A stretch of DNA of 64,000 nt from Pseudorhodoferax sp047601025 (GTDB lineage Bacteria; Pseudomonadota; Gammaproteobacteria; Burkholderiales; Burkholderiaceae_C): positions 2,666,001 through 2,730,000 of the forward strand of contig NZ_JASGJZ010000001.1 in NCBI RefSeq assembly GCF_047601025.1, in the 5' to 3' direction. Shown in pieces: positions 21,064 to 27,999 of this stretch. The stretch's first letter is position 1; each line of letters begins with the position of its first letter. A program made the position numbers and the translations under genes. The notes beneath the pieces are model-generated. The model saw only the letters and a list, made by a program, of their open reading frames with translations, did no database searches and was not told the DNA's origin.

Positions 21064-22410
21064 TCAGGCCTTGGGTTCGACGGCCGCGCCGGGGTCTTCC
21101 TCGCCGGCCACCGAATCGCCGCCGTCCCTGGGCGCGGCCAGCTGCGCCAGTGCGGCCACGGCGCCGGCGGCGGTGGATTGCAGCTGTGGCGCCAGCGCGG
21201 CCAGGGCCGCGGCGCCTTCGCGCGTCAGCCGGGCGATGGCCTGGCCGGCGTCGCGGGGCGAGGCGAAGCCGCCGCTCTGCAGCAGCAGCGCGCCGCCGGC
21301 ATCGACCAGCTTGAAATAGAACAGGCCGTCGGCCTCGCGGTACTGCTTGAAGGAGGGCAGCGCGGCCTTGGCCGCCTTCGGGGCCCTGGCCGCGGCGGCC
21401 GGCGCCTCCAGCGGCCGCAGGCCCACGGCGTGGCGCAGCCGGCCGATGAAGGGCGCGGACAGGTGCCGCGCCTTCTGCGCGCCGGCCAGCAGCACGTGCT
21501 CGACGCGGGCCGGGTCGTCGATGTAGCCCTGGTAGGTGGCGCGCATCGGCGCGATCTCGCGGTCGATGCGCTCGAACAGCGCCTGCTTGGCGTCGGCCCA
21601 GGCGATGCCGTCCGCGAACGCGCGGCGCAGGGCCTCGGTCTCGCCGGCGTCGGCGAAGGCCTGGTAGATCTGGAACAGCGCCGAGCCCTCGGTGCTCTTG
21701 GGCTCGCCCGGGCCGCGCGAGTCGGTGACGATGCCGGCGATCAGCTTGCGCAGCTGCTCGCGCGGCGCGAACAGCGGGATCGTGTTGTCGTAGCTCTTGC
21801 TCATCTTGCGGCCGTCCAGGCCGGGCAGCACGGCCACGGATTCCTCGACCGCCGCCTCGGGCAGCACGAAATGCTCGCCGTACAGGTGGTTGAAGCGCTG
21901 CGCCATGTCGCGCGCCATCTCGATGTGCTGCACCTGGTCGCGGCCGACCGGCACCCGGTGCGCGTTGAACATCAGGATGTCCGCGCCCATCAGCACCGGG
22001 TACATGAACAGGCCGGCCGTGACGTCGAAGTCCGGGTCGGCGCCGGCCGCGGCGTTGCGGTCCAGCGCGGCCTTGTAGGCATGGGCGCGGTTCAGGATGC
22101 CCTTGCCGGTCACGCAGGTCAGCAGCCAGGTCAGCTCGGGGATCTCCGGGATGTCGGACTGGCGGTAGAAGGTCACGCGCTCGGGGTCCAGGCCGGCGGC
22201 CAGCCAGGTCGCGGCGATCTCCAGCGTGGAGCGCTGGATGCGCGCCGGCTCGTCGACCTTGATCAGCGCGTGGTAGTCCGCCAGGAAGTAGAAGCTGTCG
22301 GTGGCGGGCGCGCGGCTGGCGCGCACGGCCGGCCGGATCGCGCCGACGTAGTTGCCCAGGTGGGGGGTGCCGGAGGTGGTGATGCCGGTCAGGACGCGCA
22401 GCGTGCTCAT
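21064..22410 (-). CDS. trpS: Tryptophan--tRNA ligase with C-terminal extension
   Basis: The 448-residue class I synthetase has its HIGH-equivalent in TTSGTPHLGNYVGAI and KMSKSYDNTIP near residue 255. A normal bacterial TrpS ends near residue 340. Here about 100 residues follow: an alanine-rich linker, then FKQYREADGLFYFKLVDAGG with ASPRDAGQAIARL. This looks like a DUF1508/YegP-type small domain, then a low-complexity tail. The gene is last in a minus-strand block behind the site-2 protease and yciO-like genes. Confidence 0.95.
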   Translation of the reverse strand: MSTLRVLTGITTSGTPHLGNYVGAIRPAVRASRAPATDSFYFLADYHALIKVDEPARIQRSTLEIAATWLAAGLDPERVTFYRQSDIPEIPELTWLLTCVTGKGILNRAHAYKAALDRNAAAGADPDFDVTAGLFMYPVLMGADILMFNAHRVPVGRDQVQHIEMARDMAQRFNHLYGEHFVLPEAAVEESVAVLPGLDGRKMSKSYDNTIPLFAPREQLRKLIAGIVTDSRGPGEPKSTEGSALFQIYQAFADAGETEALRRAFADGIAWADAKQALFERIDREIAPMRATYQGYIDDPARVEHVLLAGAQKARHLSAPFIGRLRHAVGLRPLEAPAAAARAPKAAKAALPSFKQYREADGLFYFKLVDAGGALLLQSGGFASPRDAGQAIARLTREGAAALAALAPQLQSTAAGAVAALAQLAAPRDGGDSVAGEEDPGAAVEPKA

Positions 22411-22420
22411 GGGGAGGGTT

Positions 22421-23089
22421 TCAGCGGATCAGGGAGGAGAGCGGGGTGAGGAGCAGGTCCAGCAGGTCGAAGGTCAGGCCCATGATCGGTTGCAGCCACA
22501 GCGTGCCGACCACGCCGGCCAGCACCAGGCCCATGACGATGAAGAAGCCCCAGGGCTCCACGCGCGACAGCAGGGCCGCCTGCTTGTACGGCAGCAGGCC
22601 GACCAGCACGCGCCCGCCGTCCAGCGGCGGCAGCGGGAACAGGTTGAACGCGAACATCACGACGTTGACCAGCATGCCGGCCTGGCACATCTTGAGGAAG
22701 AAGGGCTCGTGGATGCCCAGGCCCGCCAGCAGGTAGAACAGCACGCCCCACAGCAGCGCCTGCACCAGGTTGGCGACGGGGCCGGCCAGCGCGACCCAGA
22801 CCATGTCGCGCTTGGGGTTGCGCAGCCGGCCGAACTGCACCGGCACCGGCTTGGCGTAGCCGAACACGAAGGCGCCCGAGGTCGCCAGGTACAGCAGGAT
22901 CGGCATGGCGATGGTGCCGACCGGGTCGATGTGCTTGATCGGGTTCAGCGTCACGCGGCCGAGCAGCCAGGCGGTGTTGTCGCCGTAGTGCCGCGCCACG
23001 AAGCCGTGCGCGGCCTCGTGCACCGTGATCGCGAACAGCACGGGCAGCGCGAAGATCAGCAGGCTCTGGATGGTGGTGTCGAAGTTCAC
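22421..23089 (-). CDS. Site-2 protease-like membrane metalloprotease (M50)
   Basis: The 222-residue polytopic protein has the zinc motif HEAAH (residues about 25-29, in FAITVHEAAHGFVARHYGD) in the first helix and the second metal-ligand motif NLFPLPPLDGGR near residue 157. These define the short, PDZ-less class of M50 proteases that cut substrates within the membrane. The start is taken as GTG 23089 (VNFDTTIQ), matching the usual MNF start of relatives; the upstream frame does not look like protein. This GTG would overlap the expected stop of the yciO-like gene, suggesting coupling. Substrate unknown. Confidence 0.9.
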   Translation of the reverse strand: MNFDTTIQSLLIFALPVLFAITVHEAAHGFVARHYGDNTAWLLGRVTLNPIKHIDPVGTIAMPILLYLATSGAFVFGYAKPVPVQFGRLRNPKRDMVWVALAGPVANLVQALLWGVLFYLLAGLGIHEPFFLKMCQAGMLVNVVMFAFNLFPLPPLDGGRVLVGLLPYKQAALLSRVEPWGFFIVMGLVLAGVVGTLWLQPIMGLTFDLLDLLLTPLSSLIR

Positions 23090-23735
23090 TGGGGGATTCT
23101 CGCAGACCGAGGGGGGCCAGCGGGCCGCGGCCCTCGCGCACCACGACCGGGTCGCCGCCGGTGCCCATGGCGGTGACATCGATGACCGTGGTCGGCTCCG
23201 AGGGGCAGGCGCCGGCGTCGAGCACGGCGGCGATCTGGTGCTCCAGGCGCGCGCGGATCGCCGCCGCGTCGTTCAGCGGCTCGGTCTCGTCGGCCAGGAT
23301 CAGCGTGGTCGCCAGCAGCGGCGTGCCGTGCAGCGCCAGCAGTTCCTGCAGCGCCTTGTGCTCGGGCACGCGCAGGCCGATGGTCTTGCGCGAGGGGTGG
23401 CTCACGCGCCGCGGCACTTCCTTGCTGGCCTCCAGGATGAAGGTGTAGGGGCCGGGCGTGGCGGACTTCAGCAGCCGGTACTGCTTGTTGTCCACGCGCG
23501 CGTAGCTGGACAGCTCGGACAGGTCGCGGCACAGCAGCGTCAGGTGGTGTCGCTCGTCCACGCCGCGCAGCCGGCGCATGCGGTCCACCGCGGCCTTGTC
23601 GTCCAGCTGGCAGACCAGGGCGTAGCTGGAATCGGTCGGCACGGCGACGATGTCGCCCTTGGCCAGCAGCGCGGCGGCCTGCTTGAGCAGGCGCGGCTGC
23701 GGGTTGTCGGGATGCACTTCGAAGAATTGAGCCAT
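23086..23735 (-). CDS. yciO: YciO/Sua5/YrdC-family protein with probable 3' frameshift
   Basis: From MAQFFEVHPDNPQPRLL to VVREGRGPLAPLGL the sequence follows YciO over its usual length of about 206 residues (VPTDSSYALVCQ, RHHLTLLCRDLSELS, TPGPYTFILEA, RKTIGLRVPEH). The family is the YrdC/Sua5 RNA-binding, threonylcarbamoyl-AMP type; YciO's own role is less clear than TsaC's. The frame then has no stop and stays open to 22407, across the whole protease gene in another frame. One extra C in either nearby C-run (near 23091-23095 or 23111-23116) would place a TGA at 23086-23088, overlapping the protease GTG. The 3' end given here is that inferred stop. Confidence 0.8.
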
Positions 23736-23741
23736 GGTTGT

Positions 23742-24620
23742 TCAGTCCCTGGGCCGGCTTTCGCGCAGCGTGAGCCAGGCGCCGGCCGCGCCGCACACGG
23801 CGACCAGGGCCATGCCCAGCAGCGACCAGCCGTCCGGCACGTGCGAGAAGACCAGCCAGCCCCCGATCATCGCAAACCCGATCTGGCCGTAGAGATACGG
23901 CGTCAGCGTGGCCGCCGGTGCACGCGCGTAGCCGAGGATCAGCATGAAGTGGCCGACGGTGCCCAGCAGGCCCATCAGCAGCAGGCCGGTCCACAGCCGC
24001 CAGTCCGGCAGCTGCACCCAGACGAAGGGCAGCGGGACGGAGGCGGCCAGGGTGCCGATCCAGCCGGTGTACAGGTGCGTGGTCAGCGGTGCCTCGGTGC
24101 GCGCGAGCCGGCTGGTCAGCACCTGGAAGCTGGCGTTCGTGGCCACCAGCGCCAGCGGCATCAGCAGCCGCCAGTCGAAGGCCTCGCCGCCGGGCCGGAT
24201 GATCACCAGGGTGCCGACGAAGCCGCCGGCGACCAGCACCCAGCGCCGCGGCGGGACGCGCTCGCCCAGCGTGCGCGAGGCCAGCAGCGTGATGACCAGC
24301 GGCGTGATCATGACGATGGCCGTGAACTCGCCGACCGGCATGGTCCGAAGGCTCAGGAAGGCCAGCAGGCTGCTGGCCAGCAGCAGCAGGCCGCGCAGCA
24401 GCTGGAAGCCCGGCTGCCGCGTGTGCAGCAGGGCCAGGCCGCTCCTGGGCAGCACGATGGCCGTGGTCGCCACGGCCTGGAACACGTAGCGGAACCACAG
24501 GGCCATCAGCAGCGGCACGCCGGCCGTGACGGCCTTGGTCACGGTGTCCAGCATCGCGAAGCAGGCGACCGCGGCCAGCACCAGGGCGATGCCACCCAGC
24601 GGCGAGGCGGCGGCGGTCAC
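23742..24620 (-). CDS. EamA/DMT-family transporter
   Basis: The 292-residue protein has about ten hydrophobic helices in two homologous halves, the layout of drug/metabolite exporters. Examples are GGIALVLAAVACFAMLDTVTK at the N-terminus, FTAIVMITPLVITLLASRTLGE closing half one and TPYLYGQIGFAMIGGWLVF in half two. The start is GTG 24620, overlapping the stop of the upstream PHP-domain gene (GTGA). Substrate cannot be inferred. Confidence 0.88.
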   Translation of the reverse strand: MTAAASPLGGIALVLAAVACFAMLDTVTKAVTAGVPLLMALWFRYVFQAVATTAIVLPRSGLALLHTRQPGFQLLRGLLLLASSLLAFLSLRTMPVGEFTAIVMITPLVITLLASRTLGERVPPRRWVLVAGGFVGTLVIIRPGGEAFDWRLLMPLALVATNASFQVLTSRLARTEAPLTTHLYTGWIGTLAASVPLPFVWVQLPDWRLWTGLLLMGLLGTVGHFMLILGYARAPAATLTPYLYGQIGFAMIGGWLVFSHVPDGWSLLGMALVAVCGAAGAWLTLRESRPRD

Positions 24621-25486
24621 TGGATGCGGTCCGCCAGCAGCTCCCAGACGGGGGTCAGGTCCTCGGGCAGGTACGGCAGGGTGCCCAGGTCGCAGTGGCT
24701 CTCGTCCGGGCTGTGGAAGTCGCTGCCGCGCGAGGCCGCCAGCCCGAACTCGCGCGCCATCGCGGCGTACTCGACGTACTCGGCCGGCGTGTGGCTGCCG
24801 GTCACGACCTCGACCGCGCGGCCGCCGTGGGCCTTGAACTCGCTGAACAGCGCGTACTCCTCGGTGGCGCTGAACTTGTAGCGGCCCGGGTGCGCGATCA
24901 CGGCGACGCCGCCGGTCTGGGTGATCCAGCCGACCGCGTCCTTCAGCGAGGCCCAGCGGTGCGGCACGTAGCCGGGCTTGCCCTCGGTCAGGTACTTGCG
25001 GAAGACCTCGGGCGTGTCCTTGCAGTGGCCGGACTCGACCAGGAAGCGCGCGAAGTGCGTGCGCGAGATCAGCGCCGGGTTGCCGACGAACTTCAGCGCG
25101 CCCTCGTAGGCGCCGAGGATGCCGACCTTGGCCAGCCCCTCGGCCATCTCGCGCGCGCGCGGGCCGCGGCCGTCGCGGGTGTCGGCCAGGCCCTGCTGCA
25201 TGCGCGGGTCCTCGGCGTCGAAGCCCAGGCCGACGATGTGCACCGTCTCGCCGGCGAAGGAGACCAAGATCTCGGTGCCGGTCAGGTAGCGCAGCCCGTT
25301 GGCGCGTGCGGCAGCAGCGGCGCGCCGCTGGCCGCCGACCTCGTCGTGGTCCGTCAGCGCCCACAGCTCCACGCCGTTGGCGCGCGCGCGCGCGGCCAGC
25401 TCCTCGGGCGTCAGCGTGCCGTCGGACACGATGGAGTGGCAGTGCAGGTCGGCGTTGCGGATGGAGGAGGAAGACACGGCAGGCAT
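24617..25486 (-). CDS. PHP-domain phosphoesterase (RNase AM / TrpH-YciV type)
   Basis: The 289-residue enzyme of the polymerase-and-histidinol-phosphatase superfamily carries metal-binding motifs NADLHCHSIVSDG, WALTDHDEVGG, AVIAHPGRY and SRGSDFHSPDE. This set matches the TrpH/YciV group, which acts on 5' ends of RNA or on 3',5'-bisphosphonucleotides. It lies two genes upstream of the yciO-like gene; in enterobacteria yciV and yciO are likewise neighbours, supporting the call. Start 25486 (MPAVSSSS) is the nearest ATG to the domain; 25504 is an alternative. Confidence 0.88.
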   Translation of the reverse strand: MPAVSSSSIRNADLHCHSIVSDGTLTPEELAARARANGVELWALTDHDEVGGQRRAAAAARANGLRYLTGTEILVSFAGETVHIVGLGFDAEDPRMQQGLADTRDGRGPRAREMAEGLAKVGILGAYEGALKFVGNPALISRTHFARFLVESGHCKDTPEVFRKYLTEGKPGYVPHRWASLKDAVGWITQTGGVAVIAHPGRYKFSATEEYALFSEFKAHGGRAVEVVTGSHTPAEYVEYAAMAREFGLAASRGSDFHSPDESHCDLGTLPYLPEDLTPVWELLADRIQ

Positions 25487-25542
25487 TGTAGGAAGCCAGG
25501 GCATTGTCCGCGGTCGCCCAGGCGGCAGCGGACGCCCCAAAG

Positions 25543-25568
25543 ACAAAACCCGCTCGGGTGAGCGGGTT
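25543..25568 (-). terminator. Terminator after rpmG
   Basis: On the minus strand an AACCCGCT / AGCGGGTT stem (8 bp) with a 6-base loop is followed by TTG. It ends the rpmB-rpmG transcript before the PHP gene. Confidence 0.75.
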
Positions 25569-25601
25569 CGTCGGTTCGGCACGGGCCGGGGCCCGGGCGC
25601 A

Positions 25602-25772
25602 TCACTTCAGCTTGATTTCCTTGTACTCGACGTGCTTGCGAGCCTTGGGATCGAACTTGGTGATGGACATCTTCTCGGGCATGGTCTTCTTGTTCTTGGT
25701 CGTCGTGTAGAAGTGCCCGGTGCCGGCCGTGGATTCCAGCTTGATCTTTTCGCGTCCGCCTTTGGTGGCCAT
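25602..25772 (-). CDS. rpmG: 50S ribosomal protein L33
   Basis: Reading the minus strand from ATG at 25772 gives a 56-residue protein beginning MATKGGREKIKLEST and containing GHFYTTTKNKKTMPEKM and KHVEYKEIKLK. This is the proteobacterial L33 sequence and length. It follows rpmB by 21 bp, the usual operon pairing. Confidence 0.97.
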   Translation of the reverse strand: MATKGGREKIKLESTAGTGHFYTTTKNKKTMPEKMSITKFDPKARKHVEYKEIKLK

Positions 25773-25793
25773 GGTGTGTGTTCCTTACAGTGC

Positions 25794-26030
25794 TTAGGCT
25801 GCCTGGCCGCGTGCGCGCAGGTCCGCGAGCACGGCGTCGATGCCGTTCTTGTCGATCAGGCGCAGGCCGGCGTTGGAGATGCGCAGGCGCACCCAGCGGT
25901 TCTCCGACTCGACCCAGAAGCGGCGGTACTGCAGGTTGGGCAGGAAGCGGCGCTTGGTCTTGTTGTTGGCGTGGGAAACGTTGTTCCCGACCATCGGGCC
26001 CTTGCCCGTGACTTCACATACGCGTGACAT
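25794..26030 (-). CDS. rpmB: 50S ribosomal protein L28
   Basis: The 78-residue protein begins MSRVCEVTGKGPMVGNNVSH and continues KTKRRFLPNLQYRRFWVES, the conserved L28 core. ATG 26030 is preferred over a GTG two codons upstream because an AGAAAGAG ribosome site is well placed. First gene of rpmB-rpmG. Confidence 0.97.
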   Translation of the reverse strand: MSRVCEVTGKGPMVGNNVSHANNKTKRRFLPNLQYRRFWVESENRWVRLRISNAGLRLIDKNGIDAVLADLRARGQAA

Positions 26031-26153
26031 GGTCACTCTTTCTATCGAACAGCCGGCACCTCGTGCAGGTGCGCAAGGTGTGTGACGGCTTGACCTCGCC
26101 AGGATCAGGTGGCGGTTTCCTGTTTGCCTCAGGCTTTTTCGGCAAAGCCAAGG

Positions 26154-26159
26154 ATTATA
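26154..26159 (-). promoter_or_regulatory. Probable -10 box (TATAAT) for rpmB-rpmG
   Basis: A perfect TATAAT on the minus strand lies about 125 bp before rpmB, just past the trxB stop. The -35 region is weak. Confidence 0.45.
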
Positions 26160-26166
26160 GCCGGCT

Positions 26167-27117
26167 TCACTCCTGCTCCAGGAAGCGCTGGGCGTCGAGC
26201 GCCGCCATGCAGCCGGTGCCGGCGCTGGTGATGGCCTGGCGGTAGACGTGGTCCTGCACGTCGCCGGCGGCGAACACGCCAGGCACGCTGGTCATCGTGG
26301 CCATGCCCTGCAGGCCGGTGCGGGTGACGATGTAGCCGTCCTTCATCTCCAGCTGGCCCTGGAAGATGTCGGTGTTGGGCTTGTGGCCGATGGCGATGAA
26401 GCAGCCCTTCAGCGCGATGTCGCGGGTGCTGCCGTCGCGCACGTCCTTGAGCCGGACGCCGGTCACGCCGCTGGCATCGCCCAGCACCTCGTCGAGCACG
26501 TGGAACAGCTGCAGCTCGATCTTGCCCTCGGCCACCTTCTCCATGACCTTGTCGACCAGGATGGGCTCGGCGCGGAACTTGTCGCGCCGGTGCACCAGCG
26601 TGACCTTGCGCGCGATGTTGGACAGGTAGAGCGCTTCCTCGACGGCGGTGTTGCCGCCGCCGACCACGCAGACGTCCTGGTCGCGGTAGAAGAAGCCGTC
26701 GCAGGTGGCGCAGGCCGACACGCCCTTGCCCATGAAGGCTTCCTCGGACGGCAGGCCCAGGTACTGCGCCGAGGCGCCGGTGGCCACGATCAGCGCGTCG
26801 CAGGTATAGGCGCCGCCGTCGCCGGACAGCCGGAACGGCCGCTGCGACAGGTCCACGCCGTGGATGTGGTCGAACACGATCTCGGTCTTGAAGCGCTCGG
26901 CATGCTCCAGGAAGCGCTGCATCAGCTCGGGGCCCTGCACGCCGTGCACGTCGGCCGGCCAGTTGTCGACCTCGGTGGTCGTCATCAGCTGGCCGCCCTG
27001 GGCGATGCCGGTGACCAGCACCGGGTTCAGGTTGGCGCGCGCGGCATAGACGGCCGCGGTATAGCCGGCCGGGCCGGAGCCGAGAATCAGAACTTTGCTG
27101 TGTTTTTGAGTCGACAT
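26167..27117 (-). CDS. trxB: Thioredoxin-disulfide reductase
   Basis: The 316-residue flavoprotein has the FAD motif ILGSGPAGYTAAVYAARA, the redox-active pair CATCDG near residue 137, the NADPH motif CVVGGGNTAVEEALYLS and the second FAD motif GVFAAGDVQDH. It passes electrons from NADPH to thioredoxin. Start ATG 27117 (MSTQKHSK) has a GAAAGAACGC ribosome site; ten more codons upstream are open but not family-like. Confidence 0.97.
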   Translation of the reverse strand: MSTQKHSKVLILGSGPAGYTAAVYAARANLNPVLVTGIAQGGQLMTTTEVDNWPADVHGVQGPELMQRFLEHAERFKTEIVFDHIHGVDLSQRPFRLSGDGGAYTCDALIVATGASAQYLGLPSEEAFMGKGVSACATCDGFFYRDQDVCVVGGGNTAVEEALYLSNIARKVTLVHRRDKFRAEPILVDKVMEKVAEGKIELQLFHVLDEVLGDASGVTGVRLKDVRDGSTRDIALKGCFIAIGHKPNTDIFQGQLEMKDGYIVTRTGLQGMATMTSVPGVFAAGDVQDHVYRQAITSAGTGCMAALDAQRFLEQE

Positions 27118-27278
27118 CGGGCGTTCTTTCGTGCGAAAAATGCACACATTGTGGTGTACGCCATGTGTCTTTTCCCACAGAATCGGGCGCGCGCCAACGT
27201 GCAGGGCCGCGATTGTGCCCGGATCGCGAAACGCCCGTTCATACCGGGGGCGCCCCCAACAAGAAGGAGTCCTGGCCG

Positions 27279-27953
27279 ATGTCGATGCTGTCCAATCTCG
27301 AGCTGCTGCTGCGCGTCCCGCTGTTTTCCATGCTGACCGGCGAGCAGGCGCACCTGGTGTCGCAGGCCGTCAGCAAGCGGCGCGTCAAGCGCGGCGAGAT
27401 CATCGTGGAGCAGGGGCGCAAGACCAACGCCCTGTTCATCCTGCTGAGCGGGCGCTGCCGCGTGGTGACCACCGACACGCGCGGGCGCGAGGTCATCATC
27501 GCCACGCTGCGCCCGGCCGACTGCATCGGCGAGATGAGCCTGATCGACAACGAGCCGCACTCGGCCACCGTGCTGGCCGAGGTGCAGACCGACATGCTGG
27601 TGCTGGGCCGCGCCGAGTTCGACCGCTGCGTGGCCGACAACCCGCAGATGGCCCGCGCCGTGATGACCGGGCTGGTCAAGCGCCTGCGCCGGGCCGACCA
27701 GAAGATCGAATCGCTGGCGCTGATGGACGTCTACGGCCGCGTGGCCCATGCGCTGCTGGAGCTGGCGGCGCCCGACACCCAGGGCGTGGTGCAGATCCGC
27801 GACAAGGTGTCGCGCCAGGACATCGCCAAGATGGTCGGCGCCTCGCGCGAGATGGTCAGCCGCGTCATGAAGGACCTGGAAGAGCGCGGCTACATCGAGA
27901 CGCAGGAGACCGGCGCCATCCACATCAAGGACCGCCTGAACGCGCTGGCCTGA
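27279..27953 (+). CDS. Crp/Fnr-family transcription regulator
   Basis: The 224-residue protein has an N-terminal cyclic-nucleotide-binding-type domain (residues 12-130, GEIIVEQGRKTNALFILLSGR, GEMSLIDNEPHSATVL) and a C-terminal winged helix with recognition segment SRQDIAKMVGASREMVSRVMKDLEERGYIE. The fumarate/nitrate (Fnr) cysteine cluster is absent, so it is not an oxygen sensor of that kind; the ligand is unknown. ATG 27279 has an AAGAAGGAG ribosome site. It is divergent from trxB and 46 bp before ftsK. Confidence 0.9.
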   Translation: MSMLSNLELLLRVPLFSMLTGEQAHLVSQAVSKRRVKRGEIIVEQGRKTNALFILLSGRCRVVTTDTRGREVIIATLRPADCIGEMSLIDNEPHSATVLAEVQTDMLVLGRAEFDRCVADNPQMARAVMTGLVKRLRRADQKIESLALMDVYGRVAHALLELAAPDTQGVVQIRDKVSRQDIAKMVGASREMVSRVMKDLEERGYIETQETGAIHIKDRLNALA

Positions 27954-27999
27954 GCGCCTGCGCCCGCGGGGGCATGGGGTAAGCTTCGCCGCTGCTTCC

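Noticed and set aside
22407..23085. Extension of the yciO-like frame by some 225 codons through the protease gene
   Set aside because: The extension is arginine- and histidine-rich, overlaps a well-supported gene in another frame, and a one-base change restores a normal stop; treated as frameshift, not a fusion protein.
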